Below are positions 23,423 through 34,381 of a DNA stretch of 64,000 nt, piece by piece. Each line of letters begins with the position of its first letter. Within the stretch, counting starts at the first letter, position 1. Source of the DNA: Lenzites betulinus (Eukaryota; Basidiomycota; Agaricomycetes; Polyporales; Polyporaceae); the NCBI GenBank assembly GCA_022264855.1, contig JABYQU010000001.1, positions 620,001-684,000 on the forward strand, in the 5' to 3' direction. A program made the position numbers and the translations under genes. The notes under the pieces were generated by a model. The model was not told the DNA's origin and made no database searches. It saw nothing but the letters and a program-made list of their open reading frames with translations.

Positions 23423-25793
23423 TCAGACCTCCTCGATTGGCGGCTTGTTGATGCCGCCGTACTGGGCGTACTGGGACTACTCGTCGGCAATGAGAGGACG
23501 TTCCACAGACGCAAAAGTAAGAATGGGTCAATGAAACGCACCTCGGCGTCGTGCTTCGAGTGGGATGTGGTATCGATGCGGATGGCGATGTCGCCCGCGC
23601 GGCGCTGCGTCACAGGCACATGTCAGCACGCGGAAAGAAGGGGCGCGTAGGGGACGTACGGTGGCGAGAGACCCGACGGGCATCGTGCTCGGTTGCACGT
23701 CTTGCAACGACCAGGTATTCTCTCCCGTCGATCCGTCGCGGATACTGTTGCGTGCGTTGAGTGTAGCCATAAGCGAGTTCGCGTACACTGCGATGGCGCA
23801 TATGTTGCCGGTGAGGTAATCCCGTGCCGGTGTTTGACGGCAGCGGCAGAAGGGCCAGGAACACCGGAAGGGAGGTGAGAAGCAGACGACGTCAGCATGA
23901 TGCCACAACACCCCTGAATGTGGGGAAGATGGATGGGGAGAAATGACACTCACGGCGCCCCAGGAAGAAAAAGAAGGTGACGTAAATGAAGGTGTTCGGC
24001 CACGCTAGGATGCTGATAAACGAGAAGATTGCGCAAATACTGTGCAGTCATGGATTCGTCAGGTTGTTCACGCTCGATATCCACGCCCGCTCCGTCCAGC
24101 CAGCGGGCGGTCGGCGAGGCGAGGGAATGAACACGACGTACCTGGTCAGCAGGCCCGTGTTAACGGCGAAGAGCATCTACACATGACCATGATGTCATTA
24201 TTAATAGTGGTTCTCCGTGTATAGGGATCATAGTCACATACCAGCCTGTTGATGAGGATGTTCGACCTTTAACCAGTATCAGTGACCATAGGTACAACTG
24301 GATTAGGGGGAGGGCAGGGGGACTACGCACTTTGTGAACCCGGTACGTGATTGGTGCAAGATCACGCAGAGGATGACAGCGATAACAACGTCGCCCGCCG
24401 CCGCCAACGCGTTGACAGCGATAGACATACCCTATGTACATACCGATAGTGAGCAACCGACAGGTGCACGTTAAACATAGAGGCGATTTGCGCACCTTGA
24501 AGCGTTCGAGGTCCTCGAAGAACTTCAGCCACAGGCTAGTCAATGTATGAGCAACGTTTCCTGGCTGACACCGACGCAAGCCACCGTGTGCTGGGCGACT
24601 AAGCAGAATTACTTACGACATGATCGCATATGCTGCAAGAACGCATGTGCCGTCAGCTTGCAGGTCATCAGACCGAGAGGAGACGCAAACTCACTGACTG
24701 TCACAACTAAAAGTCCACCGTTCGTAGCCGCGTCAGTCATTGTTACATGATCCTCGAGAAGAGCGATCTCAGCTTAAAAACTTAAACTTACTGAACTCGG
24801 ACGCAACCAAGAGGATCTGTTGGGTAAGGAGGCAGAACATCAGTCGCGATGCGAAGATGGCAGCGCAGCCAGGAAAAGGAGGGCTGTACATACAACAGGA
24901 ATGATGATCATACGGCCTTTACCGCTCAGCTTCCAGATGCGCACCGTGAAAAAGCTGGTGCGTCGGCACGGTCAGTCGAACAGTTCCGACATGAGATCAT
25001 TCGCAGTACTTACCTCTGGACAAACAAGCCGATGAAACTCTTTGGATTATTATGGCAGCGGTCAGCATTCGGGAAGACTCGTCCGTCAAGGTTCGAAGCT
25101 TACATTGAAGAACACTTCGACGACAATGGATCTACAAACATTCTGATCAGTATCGAAGTTTCGTGGACGCGAAGGGAAATATTGAAATGCGTACTTCTCC
25201 AATATCGCCAATGCTTCTGGGTTCCCGTATTGAGTTATCAAGTACCAATATACTGGACACCATAGATGGTTTCAGGAGGTACTCAGTGAATTGGAGGCTG
25301 GTATCTTACTGGTGTACGAAATCAGGCCCTGCAGAAAGGAATGGTCCATGAGATAATAGAATCTGAGGATGAGAAGGATTGACTGACCTGGTGTATAGAG
25401 TCGCATAACCAGACTCCCATGACCTTGTGCAGGAATGATTTGAGTAGGTTGCTAATGAATCGGCAGCAGGCGTGAACTCACCAGCAGCTTGGTGGCCCAA
25501 TGGTCACGCTGATAGCGGGTGAAGTAGTAGTACATCTGCGAGCAGGTTACTACCAAGTGTATTAGAACATGGTCAGATTATATTTTGCAGAATGCGTACC
25601 TCCATACATACTGCAACAAATAAACGCGTCAGCCTGAGGTGCATTGCTAAACCGTATGACCATGCATAACATACATCGCGGCAAGGATCACCCCGATGAA
25701 CATGGCGCCCATGCTGCGTAAAAACCGACCGTCAGACACATCCGAAGAATGGATGAGATGAAAGGAGACATACGTTGAGTCGAGAGACGGCAT
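23423..25793 (-). CDS. DUF6534 seven-TM membrane protein, copy A
   Basis: A gene of many small exons read from the ATG at 25793 (MPSLDST) to the TGA at 23425-23423. Joined pieces include MGAMFIGVILAAM, MYYYFTRYQRDHWATKLL, YWYLITQYGNPEALA, EVFFNSFIGLFVQSFFTVR, IWKLSGKGRMIIPV, AVNALAAAGDVVIAVILC, ILHQSRTGFTKSN, LTSICAIFSFISILAWP, NTFIYVTFFFFLGR and LYTNSLMATLNARNSIRD. This is the fungal DUF6534 pattern: about seven TM helices, with the conserved SRTGF, LI.RL and N(S/T)LMA.LN.R motifs near the last helices. A soluble tail ends QYGGINKPPIEEV. The family's biochemical role is unknown to me; GPCR-like topology is inferred. Copy B at 31.9-34.1 kb has the same exon order and tail. Exon ends are approximate. 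Confidence 0.85.
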
Positions 25794-25881
25794 GGTGGAA
25801 ATAACCCAGATGGGGGATGGGAGAGCCTGATGTGTACGCGTCAGGCAAATATGTGGACGCGATGCGCCTCGGACAGGCAAT

Positions 25882-25893
25882 GAGCCTTATAAC
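25882..25893 (-). promoter_or_regulatory. TATA-like element upstream of DUF6534 copy A
   Basis: On the minus strand reads GTTATAAGGCTC, about 95 bp before the ATG at 25793. Copy B has a matching element (ATTATAAAGCCC) at a similar distance, so the pair looks conserved after duplication. Confidence 0.5.
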
Positions 25894-26049
25894 TTCACAA
25901 CACCGGCCAGAGACGCGGACGCCCAGGGAGACGCGTAACGGTGCTCTTCAAGGGACGGCACGGTACCGCGTATCAATGCCGTCTCCCTTCTTCTCTTCTT
26001 CTTGCGCGTGTCGGCGTGATCTTGATATTGTCCCCCAATGTTGAATGCC

Positions 26050-26063
26050 ATATCACCCGCCCG
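26050..26063. promoter_or_regulatory. shared promoter element ATATCACCCGCCCG (copy A)
   Basis: A 14-base sequence 257 bp upstream of the DUF6534 copy A start. It occurs identically and in the same orientation 227 bp upstream of copy B (34368-34381), while most of the surrounding promoter has diverged. A conserved transcription-factor site is inferred; the factor is unknown. Confidence 0.5.
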
Positions 26064-27337
26064 GCGTGGGGGTCAATCGCGTGCCACTTTACACACGTAT
26101 AGTGAAGCCACGGGAGGCCTTGCGGAAATACATCATCTATAAACAGAGCTGGAGAGGAATAAATGGTCGGACTGACATTGCGACTGGCTATCTCCCTCCG
26201 CATTGATGATAAGACGGGTTTGGCTAAGCTCAGAGTCTTGAGGCCTATACAGTTCTCGTGTGGACACGTCAATTTCGGTTTCCCATTAGGGCACTTGCGG
26301 ATACACGCCCGCTCACTCGGCAATCTAGAGCAGTGAGCGCGGTTTAAACAGCCCTGACGACGTCGATTTAATTTTGGTGCGCTCTCGCCAAGGCTGCCTA
26401 GGCTGGTCATGGAGGCGGCGGACCCCATTTTCTAGCACGACATCCTAGTAAATCAGCATCTCGTCATTGCGTCTAGAAATTAAAGTCTCCGAGTCATCAG
26501 ACTACACTCACGGAGTCCCGACCCTGACCAGGCTCAGTACTCGTGTTTTCCCCGGGGTACATTTGACTTATGCGATGCTTCCCGGGTATCTGCTGCTTCT
26601 AACGGCTTGTGTAGGGTGTATGCATGCCGGCGATAGTATGGACGATACGTGGCCAAGCTACTAGCACCACCGACTTCCTTCAGATCTTCGCATTGTCGGT
26701 CGAGGGCCAGCATGGCGTTGCGTGGAGCGGAATCTGTTAACGATGATGTTGACAACGCTTCAGGGCGGAGCAAAATAAGTATAGTTCATACATCGCTCAC
26801 CGCCTTCCGGGCCCGATCCCGCACTTGCCCCAGCCGGTTGCTAGTAAGGATGCTATCGACCATGATTTTACTACAGCGCACATGCGCTGCCTCCGCTTGC
26901 ATGCTATATGTAGAAATATCGGGATTTGCAGTCGTCGGACAGGTTCAGGTGGAAAATCCGTGAAGGGTCGACTCTTGTGAGCTTCATGAATGGCCAGCCA
27001 GCGGCGGCAACTCCCTAGACGACTGAATTGAGCGGGGACTGCCGAAATAAGTATCAGTGAGGGTCGATAGCAGATTCAGCCCACACCTCGTGTTTACTGT
27101 GCGCCTGGACTCACGAAAGCCGACGCCGACGCCCAGTCAAAACCTCCCTGGTCTAGTAGCTAAAGGAATTTTGAGTACCGAGGTTTGTGCGTAGTAAGAT
27201 CAACCAAACCGCAACCGTCATAGCCACCCGTGAGCACGGACGGTGACGGACCTCAGGTTCCGGCCTCTCGTGACGGACCGCTTGCCAGGTCATGATGCAA
27301 CCGTCGTCTGATATCAGTAACTTACGCATACTTCCTA

Positions 27338-27976
27338 CTAATTGCTTGCGCGCATGCTGTAAGGTCGGGATCGCTGAAGTGCGGGACCATCATGAATCAC
27401 CGCTAGAACGAGCCTGGGGCGGGGGTCGGGGAACTTGATATGCGAGAGTCCTCGGAGAAGATTGTCAAGCGCAGAGAGCAGAGCTAGACGACCTAGGGCA
27501 GCACCACGGAAGTCCACTCGCGAGTCTGTGCTGCAACTCAGCTGCGTGCCAGCACAGTTTTGTCCTCGGATATATCTCTTGACTAGCCTATAGACGACTT
27601 GGCCGCAACCGCGGTGTTGGAACAGCGGTGTGGCTTTGGGATACGCGCAGCCGAGGTGGGCGGAGTTGACGCTGGTTGACGTATAATAGTTGTGCGTTGA
27701 TCTACGACCTTCTACGACCCTTCGATGACAAGATTGGTCGTATGACGCAGACACTGCGCTAATCCCACATGGTGCCGTCTTGCCTTCCTGTCGGTGTGGG
27801 ATGCAGCGAATTAGAGTGCGCGCGTGAGACTCTCGGAGTTTAACTGTACTATTGAATTTGCTCACAGACGGCGGTACATCACGCGCTCGACAGGCGGTAT
27901 GGAATTCCGTGGTTGTATCAGCAGGGATGCTAGTGTCTGGACTCTGCAGGGCTATCATCTGCTCCCTTGCGAACAT
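27338..27976 (-). CDS. hypothetical open frame, 212 codons
   Basis: A minus-strand open frame starting MFAREQMIALQSPDTS at 27976 and ending at 27338. It contains YRLVKRYIRGQNC and LALLSALDNLLRGLSHI. It is long for a non-coding interval, but the protein was not recognised and splicing was not resolved. A lineage-specific gene or a decayed one are both possible. Confidence 0.2.
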   Translation of the reverse strand: MFAREQMIALQSPDTSIPADTTTEFHTACRARDVPPSVSKFNSTVKLRESHARTLIRCIPHRQEGKTAPCGISAVSASYDQSCHRRVVEGRRSTHNYYTSTSVNSAHLGCAYPKATPLFQHRGCGQVVYRLVKRYIRGQNCAGTQLSCSTDSRVDFRGAALGRLALLSALDNLLRGLSHIKFPDPRPRLVLAVIHDGPALQRSRPYSMRASN

Positions 27977-28380
27977 ATCCCCTCCAATATCGGATGACTT
28001 TGTTGCAAAATTTTGTAGTCTTCACAACCTGTGCGACGGAACACAGAAGGCTAGGGAGGAAATCAAACGGAAAACATCGTAGGAAGCACTTGTCAGTCGT
28101 TATTGCCCAGCTGGTAGCTTCGTGGTACAGATGCAGACGAATAGCCGCTCGTAACGAGCGCGGTTTAATGAACGCTCCGGCAGGTTCCGGCGACCCCGCT
28201 CTTTTGCACTTCGCTCAAATCCAAAATTCGCTGGACCCTGAGTTGTATCGAGATGGTATAGCATTAGTGGATACACTAGTGGCTTCGTATGCAAGCACGG
28301 TGGTACAGTAAACAGGTCAGTCCGACGTCAATATCAATGTCCAGCCAAAGCACACTCGCCAACCATCTCCTCAAAACAGT

Positions 28381-29602
28381 CTATTTCATATGGTCCCAAG
28401 GAAGTGGCCCAGGGAACGGAGCCGTCTGTCCGCCTTGCGCTCGACTAGGACACCAGTTAAGGAGTCCGCCGAGCTCGGGCGCGGACGAGTAGTACGAGTG
28501 GAATCGGAGGAAGGGATTCCTCGCGCGCCGTTTCGCGAGGAGCGTGCCGTGGCACCCGTACACGTCCTCCGTGTACGGCAGGTACCCATTCTGCAACTGC
28601 GTGTCCCACGTGAGTGTCTGCGCGCCCGCGTGTGAGCACAACGCTAAACGCACCTCGCCCTGCTGCGCGCTCGCTGCGGCCTGGCCCTTGTCCTCGCCGT
28701 CGGCATCAATCCCGATGTATGCGAAGCGGGCCGCGGGCCAGCGCAGGGCTGCGCGGTGCAGCTCCGTGAACCGGCGCCGCTTCATCTCGTAGCCCACGAC
28801 GGTGATGCGCGCGGGGTACCGCCCGGTATACTCATGGAAACGGGCGACGGAGAAGAGCAGGTTTTGGTATGAGTCGAGCGCGTAGTTTTCTGTTGTCGCG
28901 CGGAGAGTGGCTGGTGAGGATGAAGAGGAGGAAGGAGTGGTGGTGGGGAGGAGGTCCGAGACATGCGCGAGGCGCATGTACGATTCTGCCTCGGTCGTCG
29001 TGGATGCAGGGCGTGTTTGGCCACTTCACGTTGTGTTAGCCTCTCGCCGAAGCGGAGAGACGGTGAAACTCACCCGCTGAACACAAGTAATGAGTGCTCG
29101 TCTCGCCGTGCAAGATCGGCGCTGCGCACGGTCAGCACATGGCAACTGCATGGGAGGTCAATTAATGCACGACATACGCTTCCGCAATATGCTTGAAGAA
29201 CGCCGCTATACGCCCTCCACCGCGCTGGTACGGCTCCAGCACCCACTGGTCCTCGTCAAAGCGCGCGTCCAGACTCGCGCCCTTCCATATCGCGTGCCCC
29301 GGCACCATGATCAGATGGTCCAGTTCCTCTAGCGCACGATCGCGAGGAAGGGTCTCCCATATTCCACGCGGGGCCGCATAGGGCCCGTCTATAGTATCGT
29401 CGGGCCCTGAGAAGTACCAGGCGAGGTTGACGAGTAAGGAGACAGTAGCAAAGCCGGCGAGAAGGAGGAAGCCGAGGTTGGTGATGCGCGCACGAGTGAG
29501 GAGGACATCGCGCGTGCTGCGATAGTGTCGCGCGCCGCCTGGATGTCGCCTGCTGAGACTGTCGCGGCGGACAGAGAGGGTGACGGGCAGAGGCAACATC
29601 AT
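28381..29602 (-). CDS. DUF218 (YdcF-like) membrane-anchored protein
   Basis: Three exons read from the ATG at 29602 (MMLPLPVTLS; a second Met follows at once) to the TAG at 28383-28381. Near residues 40-65 a single TM helix (FLLLAGFATVSLLVNLAWYF) follows a basic segment, predicting a signal-anchor protein. The DUF218 core is visible: DHLIMVPGHAIWKGA (VxGH motif), then HSLLVFSGGQTRP rebuilt across a 28.96-29.07 kb intron (the SGGxT motif), EAESY, and later ARITVVGYEMKRRRFTELH. The C-terminal part has a conserved Trp-Cys segment (LLNWCPSRAQGG). DUF218 proteins in bacteria are envelope proteins that may bind nucleotides or act on polysaccharide; the fungal role is unknown. It is head-to-head with ATG5, 490 bp apart, so a shared promoter region is likely. 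Confidence 0.8.
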
Positions 29603-30092
29603 ACCGGCTTTCCGCTAAGCGCACATACCCTTACATGATCATACCGTGCGCTTTCCCACGTTTCCACTCAAGCTTGTACGATCAGACTCAAGAGCACCTC
29701 AAAAGTATCTTGCTGTTATAATCAGGCAAGGTTTATGCCGGCGGAGCCAGATGGCGCTCATTTTCGAGCTGTGCAGTGTGTAAATGGAAAGACTGCTGGA
29801 TACTTAATGCCACTGCCAGATCGTTTGTCATTGTATCATGCCCCCGAATGCAGGCCAAAAAGTACCATCATCCAAGTTAAATCCACCACGCATCTCCAAA
29901 GACAATAAGCATCTATCATGGCTAGAACAACTTGAAGGTGGATCATTTAGACTTTGAATTTCGGCAGTGGCCCTAACCCTAATACTAGGCGAACCACGCG
30001 CGCTTTCCTAATTGGGATCCAGACACAGCTGTCCCAGTCCCCGGCGCGTCGCGGCGTGAGCACCGTGTTCGCGGACGGCGGCGGCGACAGAC
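29603..30092. promoter_or_regulatory. divergent promoter region, DUF218 gene / ATG5
   Basis: 490 bp between two divergent start codons. The ATG5-proximal part carries a telomere-like CCCTAACCCTAA core and an ~85-bp sequence that is repeated in inverted orientation near 35.1 kb. No TATA box was obvious for ATG5. Confidence 0.5.
29969..30055 (+). repeat. inverted dispersed repeat, arm A (with telomere-like core)
   Basis: Contains CCCTAACCCTAAT (29971-29983), then CGCGCGCTTTC, GATCCAGACAC and CTGTCCCAGTC in order. The reverse complement of 35039-35126 has the same blocks in the same order and spacing: AACCCTAACCCC, GCGCGCTTTC, GATCCAGACAC, CTGTCCCAGTC. It sits 38-124 bp upstream of the ATG5 start. 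Confidence 0.65.
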
Positions 30093-31264
30093 ATGGCGAC
30101 CTACGCTCCTCGACACTCGCCCTCTGCGTTCTCCACCCCCGCCTCGACCACCCTCTTCCGCCGACTCACATGGGAGGGCACCGTACCGCTCGAGATCCGC
30201 GTCGACTCCAAGGAGCTCCCCGCTAACTCTGACCGCGGGCTCGAATGCTACTACATCCAGGCCCCCCGCGTCAGCTACCTACCGCTTATCGTTCCTGAAA
30301 TCAAGCGATATCTCATGGACGTCGTCTTTGACGAGGCCGCCGGTCGGATCATCAAGGAGGAGGACTGGTGGTTCGAGAGCGAGGAGGGAAACCTGCTAAA
30401 GTGGTGCGTGCACTGGCTCAAGCAGTCGTATACCGTATGCTCAACAGCCTTGCAGGCACTGGCCCATCGGGCTTCTATATGACAACCACACCATCTCACA
30501 ATCAGCGCGGCCAAACGCACCACAGCCAGGCTACACACCCCTCCGCCTCGTGATGCACCTCGTATCCCCGCCCACCGAGAAGCTCCTGATCGCACCCAGT
30601 GCCGAGGCCTGCAAGCAAGCGTTCATGGGCCAGCTCAAGGAGGCCGACTTTATCCGGTGGGGAAACACGAAACGCATGACTGGCCTGCGCAAAGCCGAGC
30701 AAGACGGGCTCTGGGAAGGCATCAAAGAGCGTAAGCCACCCCCCGCCCGCGTGCCCGTCCCCGTCCGTTCGCGCGCCGCTCACCCTCCCCCTCCACACAG
30801 ACAACTTTGACGAGTACTGGCGCGTCGCGTCCAAGATCACGCCCACAACCACGCCCACGCGCTCGCACTCCCCGCCGCCACCGCCATCCTCGACATCGCT
30901 CCACACCCGCCCGCCCTCTGCAGACCCCGGCTCGAACGGCGGGCCCGACCGCGACGGCGCGTCGAGCGTGCGCAACGTGCCTGTGCGCATATACCTGCCC
31001 GACGGGCCCGTCCTGCAGGACCTCGTGCCGCCCGTGCTCGAGGACGGCCCAATGCAGACCCTCTCCGCGGTGCTCTCCGCGCGCCTGCCGCTGTTGTTCC
31101 CGTCCCCCGACACGGGGAAGAGCGCGCTCGGGTATGCGCTCATACAGGGTGTGCTGGTGCCGCCTGAGTCTGAAGTTGCGTGGCTGGGGGCGTGCATGGC
31201 GGGGGCAGACGGGTGGGTGAACGTATGCGTGGGCTTGCATAGGGAGGGCGCGCGAGTCCTATGA
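30093..31264 (+). CDS. ATG5: autophagy protein Atg5
   Basis: Three exons: 30093-30403, 30456-30730 and 30801-31264, giving 349 residues; both introns are GT..AG and about 50-70 bp. Atg5 is covalently joined to Atg12 and, with Atg16, helps attach Atg8 to lipid on growing autophagosomes. The N-terminal ubiquitin-fold start is clear (RRLTWEGTVPLEIRV, then YYIQAPRVSYLPLIVPEIK). Exon 2 adds WHWPIGLLYD across the junction, PLRLVMHLVSPPTEKLL and the segment NTKRMTGLRKAEQDGLW, which holds the candidate Atg12-acceptor lysine region. Exon 3 has a Pro/Ser-rich insert, then the second ubiquitin-like fold (VRNVPVRIYLPDGPVLQDLV, ALGYALIQGVLVP). The length is near the usual 270-350 residues. The start at 30093 was chosen because homologous sequence begins within 25 residues of it. 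Confidence 0.92.
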
Positions 31265-31868
31265 CGAGGTGGCGCTGTACTGTTTCTGAGCTAGAGCGGA
31301 TCGTTGTACACGACCGAGGCATTCTAGGTGAATGTATGTGTCTTTTGACTTTTGAAGTGCCCAGTAGTGCACCGATCGCACCTGGAAGCTTTAGCGTCCA
31401 TGGGAAGAAGGCATGCTAATTGTTTCTCACATGATGCTTAGCATAATATTTGAACATGTGTTATCGAGTCATAGTGTGTAAGTGAATGAATCGGTACCCA
31501 GTACTAGTAGTAATGGTACCTGTCGGCCTGTGCGCATTCGGCAGCTTGATACGATGCCAAACGATCCACTAGCAATCTTTTCAAAGCTCGTATCCTACAA
31601 ATGAGTCTGTCCTCGTCTTCCAGCTTGTGCCGGCGCGGCAAAGGCGTAGTGCAAGTCAGCTTAAGAAGGCAATGATGCCAGTATGGGTAGGCATTGCATG
31701 TGATATGTGCTACACTCATGCTTCTAAAGAGCACAAATTAAGAGCGACTGGCGCGTGTCTGTATTTTATGCGCATAGTACTTGGACAACGTAGGGGCGCT
31801 CGCGCCTAGCGGGCGGGTACGTGGACAAAAGCCAGAGGTCGCGCCGCCGGACTCCGGATGGAAACAGC
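31265..31868. other. convergent intergenic (3' ends)
   Basis: Spacer between the 3' ends of ATG5 (+) and DUF6534 copy B (-). It presumably holds both 3' UTRs. No gene or repeat was recognised. Confidence 0.55.
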
Positions 31869-34141
31869 TCAAATAGCCTCGATCGGCTGCTTGTCGGAGC
31901 CCCCGTACTGTGACTACCCCTCGTCAGTGAGCTCAAGCCAGCGGAAACAGGGGGAGGGGGCGAGAAACGCCTAGGGGAACTTGAAGACGCACCTCGCCAT
32001 CGAGCTTGGACATCGTCGTGGTGTTGATGCGGATCGTGATGTCGCGCGCGCTCGCGAGCGCGGCCGTCGCGTTCGGCTGCCGGTCTTGGAGGGACATCGA
32101 CATGGCGTCGGACGACATGTCGCGCAGGTGCTGGCGCGCGTTGAGCGTCGCCATCAACGAGTTCGAGTACACTGTGACAGGGGCGGGGTGCGGGGCGCGT
32201 GGGTCCGGTGGGAAAGGAGGGGACAGGAGCCGTGGGAGGCCGAGGGGAAGACCGCGTTAGCATACCGTCATAGCAAAATGTTGGGATGATACCCCGAGGG
32301 CTGGGAGGATGGGGAGGGGAGATGGGACACTCACGGCGGCCCAGGAGGAAGAAGAAGGTGATGTAAATGAACGTGTTCGGCAACGCGACAACGGTGATGA
32401 ACGTGAGGCTTGCGCAGATACTGTGCGGGTTATGAATGGGTCAGCATACGCCCGACGGTGGCGTCAGGGACTACGCCCACGCATCTGACAAGCGGGGGTC
32501 GCAGAGGCGGCGGGTATGAGAGGGGCGTACCTGGTAAGCAAGCCTGTGTTGACGGCGAAGATGATCTACATGCGCGGAAAAGGCGAGCGTCAGCGGCTCT
32601 GTACGCAAAACATAGAGAGAGGAAGCACACCAGCTTGTTGATGAGCTTGTTAGACCTGGAGCCATGGTCAGTGGGTATGCCGGAAACACGACAGGATCAA
32701 GGAAAGGGTTACGCACTTCGAGAACCCGGTGCGCGAATTGTTCAGGATCGTGCAAAGGATGATGGCAATAACGACGTCCCCTGCCGCCGCTAACGCGTTG
32801 ACGGTGATAGTCAGCCCCTGTGCGCAGGCCGAAGGTCAGCAAGTGCCGCCGTGCGTAACTTCACGGGAGCCGTGTCGCGCACCTTGTAGCGAGCGAGGTC
32901 GAGGAACGTCTTCATGAACAGCCTAGGGACAACAGATGAGCATCATTCCGCGCGCCACTGCCACACGGCGCGGTGCGCAGCGCAATTCAAGGGAGCAACT
33001 TACGCCTTGATTGCATATGCTGCAGGGACGTGTGCGCAGTTAGCCCGGATCTCCGACAAGCGCGAACGGATGCTTACTCATTGTCACAACTATAGTTCAC
33101 CGTTCGCCGCCGCATTAGCTTGCGTGGAAGTCGTCTACAACGGAGAAGCCTAGACTCGGACTTACCAAACTCGCCCAAGACCAAAAGGATCTATGTGTGA
33201 TAGACATCAGCTCCGGTGGGAAGATGGCGGTGCAGTTAATATTGCGAGCAGTACGCACGACAGGGACAACGACGAGGGGCTTTTTGCCGCTCAGGGTCCA
33301 GATACGCGCGGTGAAGAAGCTGATACGAGGACCGTGAGTTGAGCAGCTTCGGCATAGCGCGCAGTCGACGGGCGCAGTGCGTACCTTTGGACAAACAAGC
33401 CGATGAAACTCTGCGGGTTGGCACGGCCGTCAGCGTCCGGGCAGACTCCCCCGTCGGGCGGTAACGCTTACATTGAAGAAGACTTCGATAATGATTGAAC
33501 TGCACATGTACTGGTAAGCATCAAAGCACGGAGGTCGAGACGCGGGGTGCACGTACTTGGACATCTCTGTCAACGCGATCGGGTTCCCGTACTGCGTAAT
33601 CAGGTAATAATATACTGGGGGACACGACAGACACCATTAGATAGTGTCGGTCAATGCATGGTTGCATCTTACAGCTGTACGATATGAGGCCCTGGCAACG
33701 GGGCATGAGACGGCAGAAATCAGCGATGGGGGAAATTGACCCACCTGGTGTACGGTGTCTGATGCCCATACTGCCGTAACCTTGCGGAAGGGCTTCGTAA
33801 GTAGTTCACCGATACATGGTAAGTGCGAGCTCACCAGTAGCTTGAGGCCCCAGTGGTCATTCGGATAGCGGGTGAAGTAATAAAACATCTGCGCACAGGA
33901 GACTGGAGGTACGTTAGACCATGATCAAAGAGTTTGTAGAGCGGGTAGCACGTACCTCCATACATGCTGGAGCGGCGCGTAGGTCAGTTGCTTGCGAAAT
34001 CATAGACCAGTCCGCGCATAACCTACATTCCCGCAAGGATCACGCCGATGAACATGGCGCCCATGCTGTGTGAACACAGATTGTTAGCCATAACCAAGTA
34101 AAGGAAGGAAAGGGGACATACGTTGAGTCGAGGGATGCCAT
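31869..34141 (-). CDS. DUF6534 seven-TM membrane protein, copy B
   Basis: Paralog of the gene at 23.4-25.8 kb with the same many-exon plan. It is read from the ATG at 34141 (MASLDST) to the TGA at 31871-31869. Joined pieces include SMGAMFIGVILAGM, MFYYFTRYPNDHWGLKLL, VWASDTVHQV, YYLITQYGNPIALTEMSK, EVFFNSFIGLFVQ, ARIWTLSGKKPLVVVPV, LTITVNALAAAGDVVIAIIL, ILNNSRTGFSKSNKLINKL, ASLTFITVVALPN, TFIYITFFFLLGR and YSNSLMATLNARQHLRD. The cytosolic tail carries a run like RDITIRINTTTMSKLDGE and ends QYGGSDKQPIEAI, nearly matching copy A (QYGGINKPPIEEV). The two copies are the same length and strand and lie 6 kb apart. About seven TM helices are predicted; no function is established to my knowledge. Exon ends are approximate. 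Confidence 0.87.
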
Positions 34142-34217
34142 GGCGAAAATGACCGAGGTGGTGTCGGAGGGTGTAACTGCACGAATGGGAGGGACTCGCA
34201 GCGGACGGGAGATGGGC

Positions 34218-34229
34218 TTTATAATATGA
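34218..34229 (-). promoter_or_regulatory. TATA-like element upstream of DUF6534 copy B
   Basis: The minus strand reads ATTATAAAGCCC about 80 bp before the ATG at 34141, matching the TATA-like element of copy A in sequence and place. Confidence 0.5.
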
Positions 34230-34367
34230 CGGCGGCGAAAAAAGAGTAGGCGTGTCGAGAGACGCGGAATCCCGGGAAGATGGGCGGGTACAATTCAATC
34301 TCGCCAAGGGGGTACAGCAACGGGACCGCTGCTCGCCGTGGGCCACCCTGACCTAGTGATACCACCC

Positions 34368-34381
34368 ATATCACCCGCCCG
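34368..34381. promoter_or_regulatory. shared promoter element ATATCACCCGCCCG (copy B)
   Basis: Identical over 14 bases to 26050-26063 and placed 227 bp upstream of the copy B start. Orientation relative to the gene is the same as in copy A. Confidence 0.5.

Larger units (their letters stand above)
25794..28380. other. intergenic, 2.6 kb without a recognised gene
   Basis: The left ~300 bp is the DUF6534 copy A promoter. The rest has two minus-strand open frames, 26428-25973 (151 codons, Cys-containing, including CPNGKPKLTCPHENC) and 27976-27338 (212 codons). Neither was recognised. No repeats or RNA genes were seen. Confidence 0.4.
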
